Shown here: piece after piece, positions 7,001 to 9,863 of the stretch
How the letters are laid out: each line of letters opens with the position of its first letter
Numbering within the stretch: position 1 is the first letter of the stretch
NCBI GenBank assembly: GCA_026770585.1
Contig: MU646411.1
Location: forward strand, 17,853-28,710
DNA from: Baffinella frigidus
Lineage: Eukaryota > Cryptophyceae > Cryptomonadales > Baffinellaceae
DNA length: 10,858 bases
Direction of reading: 5' to 3'
Notes under the pieces: generated by a model
Told to the model about the DNA's origin: nothing
What the model saw: the letters and a program-made list of their open reading frames with translations, nothing else
Database searches by the model: none
Position numbers and translations under genes: made by a program

Positions 7001-9348
7001 CGGTGCGCGCGAGCGTCACTTGCCGCCCTATCCACTCAACTGCCGCCCTATCCTGTCACCCTATCTACCCAACTGACGCCCTATCCACCCAACTGACGCC
7101 CTATCCACTCAACCGCCGCCCTATCCTGTCACCCTATCTACCCAACTGCCGTCCTATCCACTCAACTGCCGCCCTATCCACCCAACTGACGCCCTATCCA
7201 CCCAACTGCCGCCCTATCCACCCAACTGCCGCCCTATCCTGTCACCCTATCTACCCAACTGACGCCCTATCCCTGAACCGCCAGGCGATTGGGGGGGATA
7301 CCGCCAGGGTTCAGGGTTTAGGGTGTTGAGTGTAGGCGTTACCGCCATGGCGACGGAACGCTCCTCGTCGGTGCGTGCGAGCGTCACCTGCAGGGGCGAG
7401 AGAGAGACTTTCAGAACGCGACGGTTCGCTTTAAAAGTGTTTCGTGGTACCGATTAAACATTGTTGCAGCGGCGGGCTATTGACTTGCGGCCAGCCGTCC
7501 CAAGTGGGTCACACAGTGCCCTGGCAGGTCTTTGATTTCACCTTGGAGCGGGGTCGGATCCGACCACGGTCCAAGGTAAATCGAAAATGCCCCAGAGCAC
7601 TATCTGAGCCTCCTCCGAGGGCTGGTGGTCTGGCGTGTTTCTGGTACAACGCTGACGACGCGCTCCTCGCCGGTGCGAGAGAGGTCAACGGCCCCAAGAG
7701 CGGACCGGCCAGGTCCGGAATCATGACCGGCCTCTTTCAGCGGTGGAGAGGGTTGGGGGTTGCAGGTTTTGAGGGTGTGTGGGTTGCAGGTTTGCCGTGG
7801 TGCGCGCGCGCACGGGCGCCACGCGGGAGGGGGGGGGCGGGGCTGGATTCACCGGTGGGGAGGGTTTGGGGTTTGGGGGTTTGAGGGTTTGAGGGTTGCG
7901 GGTGTCGGGTTTCAGCGGTGGAGAGGGTTTGGGGTTTGGGGGTTTGAGGGTTTGAGGGTTGCGGGTGTCGGGTTTCAGCGGTGGAGAGGGTTTGGGGTTT
8001 GGGGGTTTGAGGGTTTGAGGGTTGCGGGTGTCGGGTTTCAGCGGTGGAGAGGGTTTGGGGTTTGGGGTTTGGGGGCTTGAGGGTTTGGGGGCTTGAGGGT
8101 TTGGGGGCTTGAGGGTTTGGGGGTTTGAGGGTTTCGGGTTTACCGTGGCTGGATTCAGCGGTGAAGGTTTGGGGTGTGAGGGTGTGAGGGTGTGAGGGTG
8201 TGAGGGTGTGAGGGTGTGAGGGTGTGAGGGTGTGAGGGTGTGAGGGTGTGAGAGTGTACCGTGGTGCGCGCGCGCACGAGCGCGACGCGGTTCGCCTCCG
8301 CTACCACCTGTGTCAGGGTTGAGGGTTTAGGGCTTAGGGTTGACAGTTCAGGGTTCCTGGTTCATTGTGCAGTGTTGGCAGTTTAGGGTGCAGGAAGTTG
8401 AGCTTGACCACCTGGTTTCGTTTTTCATGTTTCGTGTTCAGGGTATAGGAGCGAGAGGGAGTGAGAGGGAGCGAGAGGGGGCGAGAGGGAGCGAGAGGAT
8501 ACCGGGTGAATACCATTTCCTGGGGTTGAGAGTTTAGGGTGTACCTCAGCGATGCGCGCCTTGAGCGCCATCCGCCGCTCCTCGTCGATCTCCGTGGACT
8601 CCTTGGTGGTCAGGCGCGCCGCGGTCTCCTTCTTGACCCTGTCGGCCTCAGCGCGGCGCGCCGCCTCCGCCTCCGCCGCCGCCGCGCGGTCGGCCTTCTC
8701 CTTCTTCTTCTCCTCGTCCTTCTTGCTCGCCTCCGTGGGATCCATGCGGCGCAAAGCCTCCTCGCGCGGGAGCTTCCATGAGGGCGGGGCGCTCGCGCCG
8801 CGGTACTCCTTCTTGAGATCCTCCAGGAACGCCGTGGAGGTACCCCTCCGGCTCGGCGTCGCCGACACCGTCATAACCTTCTCGTTGAACCGCCCAGCGA
8901 CCTGGAGCTGCTTTCGGGACTCCTCGATGGCGTCAGCGGCGACCTTGGCGGGCGGCCGGGGCGCCTTGGGCGCCTGCGGGGCAGCCATCGGAGGAGCAGG
9001 GCCGGCGTCACTCATCGCAACTTCAACGACCTGCAGGCGCTTGACAAGCTGCGCCTTGCGCCCAGAGGTGGGCAGGCCGCGCTCGCGCAGCAAGACCTTG
9101 AGCTCCGTGACCGTTTGCTCGGCGTCCAACGACTTGATGGTCTTGGGGCGGCTTGACTCTCGGTGGGTGGACATGTCGAGGGGTGACACTGCCGAGTGGC
9201 GAGTCGACTGACTCTGACGGAGGTTCAGCGCAGCGGGCAGGCCGGAGAAAGCGTTGGCCGCGGGGGGGGCGACAGCAAGGAGCCCCAGTGCGATGAGGAT
9301 GAGAGGGGAGGCGTTTCCGCGCATCCTCGAGCCGAACAGACAGAGCAT
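35..9348 (-). CDS. Multi-exon gene for a probably plastid-targeted SAP-domain protein with a long repeated K/E/A helical tail; 3' end outside window
   Basis: Spliced gene model read by eye from splice-site patterns. Exons: 9348-8545, 8307-8260, 7387-7343, 7019-6975 (acceptor damaged), 6416-6363, 5548-5477, 5263-5138, 3913-3848, 3585-3514, 3307-3182, 2788-2648, 2252-2112, 1564-1415, 1065-997, 444-373 and 85-35. Every one is a multiple of three (about 694 codons in all), begins after AG and ends before GT, or before GC in two cases. No stop is met if the broken copies at 6594 and 2985 are skipped. Exon 1 gives the signal peptide, plastid-type junction and SAP domain. The later exons give short charged helices, from 5548 downward mostly repeats of AEAARRA, EEKxKKE, EASKKDEEKKKEKADRAAAA or KKDADKKIEKERREQAAA type. 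Such E/K-alternating sequence usually makes a coiled coil or a stable single alpha-helix. The family is not recognised beyond SAP. A nucleic-acid-binding role in the plastid is inference. Which exons are really joined cannot be settled without RNA data. Confidence 0.65.
91..372. repeat. Intron: perfect TTTAGGG block, then degenerate telomere-like repeats
   Basis: About five TTTAGGG units at 91-126 begin within a few bases of the splice acceptor. The rest is degenerate GGGTTTAGGG / GGGTTCAGGG sequence with a small exon stub at 297. Confidence 0.8.
373..444 (-). CDS. Exon, 24 codons, B module (EVIEASKKDEE...)
   Basis: Acceptor TCTACAG at 451-445 and donor GTATCA at 372-367; 72 bases, phase 0. 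It encodes EVIEASKKDEEKKKEKAD and RAAAAA. It shares its GAG start and CTACAG acceptor with the broken copy at 734-763. Confidence 0.72.
445..996. repeat. Intron: degenerate array of GGACGTAGGGTTTAG units
   Basis: About 480 bases in which GGACGTAG recurs at irregular 14- to 35-base spacing with TTTAGGG fillers. The same array type fills 5570-5800, also behind a GAG-starting B-module exon. It contains the broken exon 734-763. Confidence 0.75.
734..763 (-). pseudogene. Acceptor-side half of a B-module exon (ELIEACKKDE)
   Basis: Acceptor TCTACAG and GAG start as in 373-444. The reading is ELIEACKKDE, then CCT CAA AAC of intron type; the donor and KKKEKAD half are lost. Confidence 0.5.
997..1065 (-). 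CDS. Exon, 23 codons, A' module with a GC donor
   Basis: Acceptor ACTAG at 1070-1066. It encodes AEAARRAEEEKKKKEETA and then ARFVQ. It ends CAG and is followed by GCAACC, so the intron would be GC-AG, as for the 5477-5548 exon; 69 bases, phase 0. Confidence 0.6.
1070..1414. repeat. Intron: degenerate telomere-like sequence
   Basis: TTGAGGG and TTTAGGG units at 1070-1106, then GGGGCTGGGGTTTAGGG-type sequence with short exon stubs at 1249 and 1306. No other gene is seen. Confidence 0.7.
1306..1326 (-). pseudogene. Donor-side stub of the ERREQAAA module
   Basis: CGCCGGGAGCAGGATGCCGCG followed by a GTTGAT donor, giving RREQDAA. No acceptor. An even smaller stub (GGCGGCG|GTGACA) ends at 1249, and another (CTCCTCG|GTTGAC) ends at 297. 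Confidence 0.4.
1415..1564 (-). CDS. Exon, 50 codons, longest A' plus C module copy
   Basis: Acceptor CAACCAG at 1571-1565 and donor GTAGAT at 1414-1409; 150 bases, phase 0. It encodes AEAARRAEEEKKKKEETA, ARFAEEAIEVIEASKKDA and DKKIEKERREQAAA. It is three codons longer than the 2112-2252 copy, through the extra FAEEAIEVIE spacer. Confidence 0.74.
1618..1827. repeat. TTGAGTG heptamer minisatellite
   Basis: Near-perfect head-to-tail TTGAGTG units, about twelve in a row at 1743-1827, with TTGGGTG and TTGAATGATGAG variants before them. It is intron-located. On the minus strand (CACTCAA) it has no stop in any frame. Confidence 0.9.
1828..1872 (-). pseudogene. Shortened A' exon copy running into the TTGAGTG array
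   Basis: Acceptor CGACCAG and then AEEENKKKAETAALL. No GT follows; the reading runs on into CACTCAA repeats, which contain no stop. Confidence 0.45.
2007..2078. repeat. TTGAGTG heptamer minisatellite, second array
   Basis: About nine units of the same heptamer, with one phase slip near 2051. It lies in the intron between the 2112-2252 and 1415-1564 exons, about 35 bases past the donor. Confidence 0.85.
2112..2252 (-). CDS. Exon, 47 codons, A' plus C module
   Basis: Acceptor AACAG at 2257-2253 and donor GTACCC at 2111-2106; 141 bases, phase 0. It encodes AEAARRAEEEKKKKEETA, DVLAEATIEGSKKDADKK and IEKERREQAAA. The EEEKKKKEE run is typical of single alpha-helix sequences. ADV and IEG are local departures from its sisters. 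Confidence 0.74.
2334..2395. repeat. TTTGGGG block followed by a TTAGGG block
   Basis: Five TTTGGGG units (2334-2369) are followed at once by four perfect GGGTTA hexamers (2371-2395). This is the only clean hexamer telomere tract in the window; nearly all other units are heptamers. Confidence 0.85.
2401..2572. repeat. TTGAGTG heptamer minisatellite, third array
   Basis: Runs of TTGAGTG are interrupted by GGGTCTGGGG and GGGCCTGGGG spacers. It lies in the intron between the 2648-2788 and 2112-2252 exons. Confidence 0.85.
2604..2623. mobile_element. Solo 20-base fragment of the CCACTTCGCAGC element
   Basis: GTGAAGCCCCCGGTGGCTGC is the exact reverse complement of bases 20 long within 5912-5932. 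The rest of the element is absent here. Confidence 0.6.
2648..2788 (-). CDS. Exon, 47 codons, A module plus C module (KKDADKKIEKERREQAAA)
   Basis: Acceptor ACCCAG at 2794-2789; the donor is GTTGAA at 2647-2642 instead of the usual GTACC. It encodes VKAARRAAEEKTKKETAA, RLAEGEVIEASKKDADKK and IEKERREQAAA; 141 bases, phase 0. The C module differs from B in having DADKKIEKERREQ. Confidence 0.74.
2876..2931. repeat. TCTAGGG heptamer array
   Basis: About eight TCTAGGG units. The array directly replaces the donor of the exon copy at 2926-2985 and supplies its TAG. Confidence 0.85.
2926..2985 (-). pseudogene. A-module exon copy with good acceptor, no donor, ends CCC TAG
   Basis: Acceptor ACCCAG is intact. 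The reading is VEAARRAAEERTKKETAA and P, then TAG at 2928-2926, supplied by the flanking TCTAGGG array. It could be skipped, or it could be an alternative last exon after 3182-3307. Confidence 0.5.
3182..3307 (-). CDS. Exon, 42 codons, joined A and B helical modules
   Basis: Acceptor ACCCAG at 3313-3308 and donor GTACCC at 3181-3176; 126 bases, phase 0. It encodes VEAARRAAEEKTKKETAA, then ALVEASKKDEEKKKEK and ADRAAAAA. It duplicates 5138-5263. Confidence 0.75.
3514..3585 (-). CDS. Exon, 24 codons, B module (VTIEASKKDEE...)
   Basis: Acceptor CAACCAG at 3592-3586 and donor GTACCC at 3513-3508; 72 bases, phase 0. It encodes VTIEASKKDEEKKKEKAD followed by RAAAAA. Confidence 0.74.
3590..3847. repeat. 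Intron: TCTAGGG and TTGAGGTAGGG arrays
   Basis: TTGAGGG, TTTAGGG, TCTAGGG (3694-3725) and TTGAGGTAGGGTTAAGG units fill the whole intron between 3848 and 3585. Confidence 0.8.
3848..3913 (-). CDS. Exon, 22 codons, A module ending LLAE
   Basis: Acceptor ACCCAG at 3919-3914 and donor GTAACC at 3847-3842; 66 bases, phase 0. It encodes VEAARRAAEEKTKKETAA and then LLAE. The AE|GTA ending resembles that of exon 1 (IAE|GTAC). Confidence 0.74.
3979..4026. repeat. TTGAGGG heptamer array
   Basis: Six near-perfect TTGAGGG units abut the broken A-module exon at 4022-4081. Further blocks lie at 4168-4195 and (TTGAGGG then TTTAGGG) 4322-4384. Confidence 0.85.
4022..4081 (-). pseudogene. A-module exon copy lacking both splice sites, ends CCC TAA
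   Basis: It encodes VEAARRAAEERTKKETAA and P, then TAA. The acceptor CAG has become CAT, and the donor is replaced by telomere-like CCCTAAAC, which supplies the stop. Confidence 0.5.
4226..4240 (-). pseudogene. Acceptor-side exon stub
   Basis: Same structure as 4391-4405 (ATCCAG|GTTGAGGCGGCGCGC then CATCATGAACCC); the A module is cut after five codons and has no donor. Confidence 0.45.
4391..4405 (-). pseudogene. Acceptor-side exon stub
   Basis: ATCCAG|GTTGAGGCGGCGCGC, then CATCAT and intron-type repeat; no donor. It is a near-exact duplicate, flanks included, of 4226-4240. Confidence 0.45.
4583..4598 (-). pseudogene. 16-base exon stub
   Basis: CTCCGCCGCCGCTGCG lies between an AAAG and a GTACCC donor. 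It matches the last bases of the B module only, and its length would break the frame. Confidence 0.4.
4628..4786. mobile_element. MITE-like element with terminal inverted repeats and a GGGGAT target duplication
   Basis: The ends read CTAGCTCTGTTTCACTC and, reverse-complemented, TAGCTCTGTTCCACTC. The 159-base body is AT-richer than the surrounding intron and has no coding capacity. It is flanked by GGGGAT at 4622-4627 and 4787-4792. An uninterrupted paralogue of the flank (AGGGTTCAGGGGATGGGG) lies near 5018-5034, which supports a clean insertion. Confidence 0.8.
4819..4970. mobile_element. MITE-like element with about 54-base terminal inverted repeats and sub-terminal palindromes
   Basis: Starts TTTATCTCAGAAAACGAG and ends as its reverse complement. 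The arms match over about 54 bases with one mismatch, and weaker similarity extends inward. Each arm itself holds a hairpin (GAAAACGAGTT ... AACTCGTTTTC). AACTT flanks both sides (4816-4820, 4970-4974), a possible target duplication. It shares ATTCGTCAACTT (4874-4885) with the neighbouring element (4712-4723), so the two may be one family. Confidence 0.8.
4984..5000 (-). pseudogene. Donor-side exon stub next to an inverted-repeat element
   Basis: An Ala-codon-rich stub (GCGGCCGCTACG) ends at a GTACCC donor. The rest of the exon is missing. Confidence 0.4.
5138..5263 (-). CDS. Exon, 42 codons, joined A and B helical modules
   Basis: Acceptor ACCCAG at 5269-5264 and donor GTACCC at 5137-5132; 126 bases, phase 0. 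It encodes AEAARRAAEEKTRKETAA, then ALVEASKKDEEKKKEK and ADRAAAAA. The exon at 3182-3307 is an almost exact duplicate, both in length and sequence. This copy has Arg where the sister has Lys in EEKTRK. Confidence 0.75.
5477..5548 (-). CDS. Exon, 24 codons, KKDEEKKKEKAD module with a GC donor
   Basis: Acceptor TTACAG at 5554-5549. The exon encodes EMTEASKK..., DEEKKKEKADRAAAA and a final Gln. It ends CAG and the next minus-strand bases are GCATAC, so the intron would be GC-AG; sister copies have GCG|GTACC here. The core is nearly identical to exon 1 residues 205-225. Confidence 0.62.
5818..5838 (-). pseudogene. Donor-side fragment of the ERLAAERLA exon
   Basis: The minus strand reads CTCACGGCCGAGCGCCTCGTG and then a GTAACC donor. 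It matches the 3' part of 6363-6416, with no acceptor or 5' half. Confidence 0.45.
5905..6044. mobile_element. Inverted-repeat element with CCACTTCGCAGC ends
   Basis: Left end CCACTTCGCAGCCACCG, right end its near reverse complement (CGGTCGCTGCGAAGTGG), about 138 bases, non-telomeric in composition. No clear target duplication. A solo fragment of its left end lies at 2604-2623. Confidence 0.7.
6076..6290. mobile_element. Long inverted repeat with CCGTAGGAACC ends
   Basis: Two arms of about 75 bases (6076-6155 and 6208-6290) are reverse complements with scattered differences. They share CCTACCGTAGGGTCGTAGG, CTTATCGCT and GGGGTTATTCAAA. A further perfect 19-base hairpin (CCCGTAGGGGCGTAAGGGG) pairs 6262-6280 with 6297-6315. 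Direct repeats of about 55 bases containing GGGGGGTCACCGCGAG lie at 6147-6200 and 6315-6368, with a shorter copy at 6054-6069. Confidence 0.75.
6363..6416 (-). CDS. Exon, 18 codons (VVEQLSEKAERLAAERLA)
   Basis: Acceptor ATCCAG at 6422-6417 and donor GTGACC at 6362-6357; 54 bases, phase 0. It encodes a charged amphipathic helix. Donor-side fragments of the same exon recur at 5818-5838, 6061-6069 and 6191-6199. A full-length but broken copy lies at 6553-6594. Confidence 0.68.
6550..6594 (-). pseudogene. Broken copy of the VVEQLSEKA exon with in-frame TAG
   Basis: The acceptor (AAACAG) is good and the reading is VVVQLSEKAARLES, followed by TAG at 6552-6550. The donor that the sister exon has after CGTCTCGCG is missing. 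If included, it would end the protein; it is assumed to be skipped. Confidence 0.5.
6767..6914. mobile_element. Inverted-repeat element related by the CCTACGGTAGG motif
   Basis: Ends AAGCTAATGCCAGCG and (reverse-complemented) AAGCTAACGCCAGCG. The inner arms share CCTACGGTAGGAnCCCCCC and CTCCTACG, with an 11-base partial duplication in the left arm. TGTG flanks it (6761-6764, 6914-6917), a weak possible target duplication. CCTACGGTAGG and TAGGAACCCCCC also occur in the 6076-6290 element. Confidence 0.7.
6975..7019 (-). CDS. Exon copy (VTLARTDEEREATMA) with a shifted acceptor
   Basis: A near-duplicate of the 7343-7387 exon with a good GTAAAG donor at 6974. The acceptor context is CAAG|TGACG where the sister exon has CAG|GTGACG. 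One G-to-A change moves the only nearby AG one base inward, so splicing there would give 44 bases and a frameshift. Either the exon is now skipped or it is a recent pseudo-exon. The change abuts the inverted-polarity minisatellite at 7020. Confidence 0.45.
7020..7275. repeat. 20-base minisatellite of opposite strand polarity
   Basis: Units of CCCTATCCACCCAACTGACG type, with longer units that insert CTGTCACCCTATCT. Unlike the other intron repeats, the plus strand is C-rich, so the gene's RNA would be G-rich here. It abuts the damaged acceptor of the 6975-7019 exon. Confidence 0.85.
7343..7387 (-). CDS. Exon, 15 codons (VTLARTDEERSVAMA)
   Basis: Acceptor TGCAG at 7392-7388 and donor GTAACG at 7342-7337; 45 bases, phase 0. 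Sister copies with the same VTLARTDEER core lie at 6975-7019 and, more degraded, at 7648-7689. Confidence 0.68.
7491..7625. mobile_element. Inverted-repeat element centred on GGATCC
   Basis: Arms from CCAGCCGTCC at 7491 and its counterpart ending GGGCTGG at 7625 pair imperfectly. They share AGTGCnCTGG, TTTnGATTT, ACCTTGGA and GGTCGGATCC. No clear target duplication is visible. Confidence 0.65.
7648..7689 (-). pseudogene. Degraded exon copy (VDLSRTGEERVVSV)
   Basis: It aligns to the VTLARTDEER exons and keeps phase (42 bases) and a GTACCA donor. The base pair before it on the minus strand is CC, not AG, so the acceptor is lost. Confidence 0.5.
7796..7825 (-). pseudogene. Fragment of the 8260-8307 exon with GT donor changed to GC
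   Basis: The last 30 bases match the 3' half of 8260-8307 (CGTGCGCGCGCGCACCACG core). The donor reads GCAAAC instead of GTACAC, and the 5' half and acceptor are missing. Confidence 0.5.
7851..8066. repeat. 63-base minisatellite, about 3.4 copies
   Basis: Repeats of GGTTTCAGCGGTGGAGAGGG plus GGTTTGGGGGTTTGAGGG runs, with CAGCGGTGG starting at 7913, 7976 and 8039, exactly 63 bases apart. Its internal blocks are themselves TTTGGGG/TTTGAGGG units, so it is a higher-order repeat. Confidence 0.9.
8067..8133. repeat. 16-base minisatellite
   Basis: About four units of TTTGGGGGCTTGAGGG directly follow the 63-base array; the last unit has TTTGAGGG. Confidence 0.85.
8173..8252. repeat. 8-base repeat GGTGTGAG, ten perfect copies
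   Basis: Ten identical GGTGTGAG units end four bases before the donor of the 8260-8307 exon (GTACAC on the minus strand). Pure copies suggest recent expansion. Confidence 0.95.
8260..8307 (-). CDS. Exon, 16 codons (VVAEANRVALVRARTT)
   Basis: Acceptor ACACAG at 8313-8308 and donor GTACAC at 8259-8254; 48 bases, phase 0. It directly follows exon 1 in the model. The encoded peptide is a short charged helix, unlike the KKDEE modules. A degraded copy of its 3' half lies at 7796-7825. Confidence 0.68.
8448..8499. repeat. 10-base repeat GGAGCGAGAG in intron 1
   Basis: Five units of GGAGCGAGAG / GGAGTGAGAG / GGGGCGAGAG in the first intron (8308-8544), which otherwise holds GGGTTCAGGG-type sequence. 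Confidence 0.9.
8545..9348 (-). CDS. Exon 1: signal/transit peptide, SAP domain, linker and first K/E/A helical module
   Basis: This exon has 268 codons and ends in ...ARIAE just before a GTAC donor at 8544-8541; reading on past the donor stays open to 8425 but loses the helical character. The start at 9348 has GCC before ATG. Met9 (9324, AGG before ATG) is an alternative that would give a more typical signal peptide (MRGN then a hydrophobic run). Residues 11-33 are hydrophobic and end in APPAANA, with Phe at 34. Such an A-x-A|F junction followed by an acid-poor, S/R-rich stretch (35-68) is the known bipartite leader of complex red plastids. Residues about 75-108 (TVTELKVLLRERGLPTSGRK...LVKRL) match the SAP motif, known for DNA/RNA binding. 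Residues 111-140 are Pro/Ala-rich. Residues 174-203 (FLEDLKKEYRG...WKLPREEALRRM) are not recognised. Residues 205-246 contain TEASKKDEEKKKEKADRAAA and then RRAEADRVKKETAARL, the same modules found as separate exons downstream. Confidence 0.88.
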
Positions 9349-9863
9349 GGCCTCCGATTCTCGTGGGGGATCCGATGAGGGATCCGTTTGAAATTCAAAT
9401 TTTGCTTAAAAGAGGATTTAAATTTCAACGGAACGTTGTCATATTGTACTTTTCGGGTCAGCGCGGATTTTGGGTCGGGGTCGGGAAGTCGGGAAAAATC
9501 GAAAAAATCGAAAAAGGGCTCTAGTATTTGTACATATTATGGGTGGGGGGTGCATCTTGTCATCATATCAATGCATAAGACAGCATAAAACTTTAGATGG
9601 ACGCATCGATTTTCGAGATTTTCATTACCCGACTCCCCGACCCGACCTCGAGAAAATCCTGAAAAGTACAAATATCTTTATTTCGACACGGACGTGAGGA
9701 GGTCGTGATGAATCACACAACACAATCTCGGAGCTCTGAAGAAAGAAAGAAAGCGTAACCCAAGCACAAAAGCAAAGCATCATCACGGGAGCGGCTCCTT
9801 TAGCTGCAGCGGGCAGTCCCCATCGCCCCCCTCCTCTGCGTCGCCTGGTATAACCGCGACTGC
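9349..9863. promoter_or_regulatory. Divergent intergenic region upstream of both genes
   Basis: About 515 bases lie between the minus-strand start at 9348 and the plus-strand start at 9864, so both promoters should lie here. It is AT-richer than the flanks. It holds a hairpin at 9384-9431 (CCGTTTGAAATT / AATTTCAACGG) and the inverted-repeat element 9443-9673. A TATAA-like GTATAACC at 9848-9855 is too close to the 9864 ATG to be its TATA box. No promoter motif is certain. Confidence 0.5.
9443..9673. mobile_element. MITE-like inverted repeat in the intergenic region
   Basis: Left arm TATTGTACTTTTC, GGTCGGGGTCGGGAAGTCGGG, AATCGAAAAAATCG; the right arm ends GAAAAGTACAAATA after the matching CCCGACTCCCCGACCCGACC. 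The arms are imperfect over about 75 bases. A third TATTTGTAC copy lies inside at 9527-9535. No coding capacity. Confidence 0.65.

Larger units (their letters stand above)
7403..7745. other. Non-telomeric intron segment containing an inverted repeat
   Basis: About 340 bases of ordinary composition interrupt the repeat-filled intron. They hold the palindrome at 7491-7625 and the degraded exon copy at 7648-7689. No independent gene is recognised; the open frame across it on the plus strand is a palindrome artefact. Confidence 0.5.

Noticed and set aside
6979-7329. Plus-strand ORF through the 20-base minisatellite
   Set aside because: Repeat-driven and antisense to the exon at 6975-7019; no homology seen.
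7444-7884. Plus-strand ORF of 146 codons
   Set aside because: It crosses the 7491-7625 palindrome, which gives similar frames on both strands, and continues into the 63-base minisatellite; no domain is recognised.
7760-8080. Plus-strand ORF with a 21-residue repeat
   Set aside because: The 63-base unit is a multiple of three and stop-free by chance; its content is intronic TTTGGGG/TTGAGGG repeat.
8381-8411. Possible small exon in intron 1 (CAG|GTGGTCAAGCTC)
   Set aside because: The acceptor looks good but no GT donor follows before intron-type repeat; it may be another remnant.
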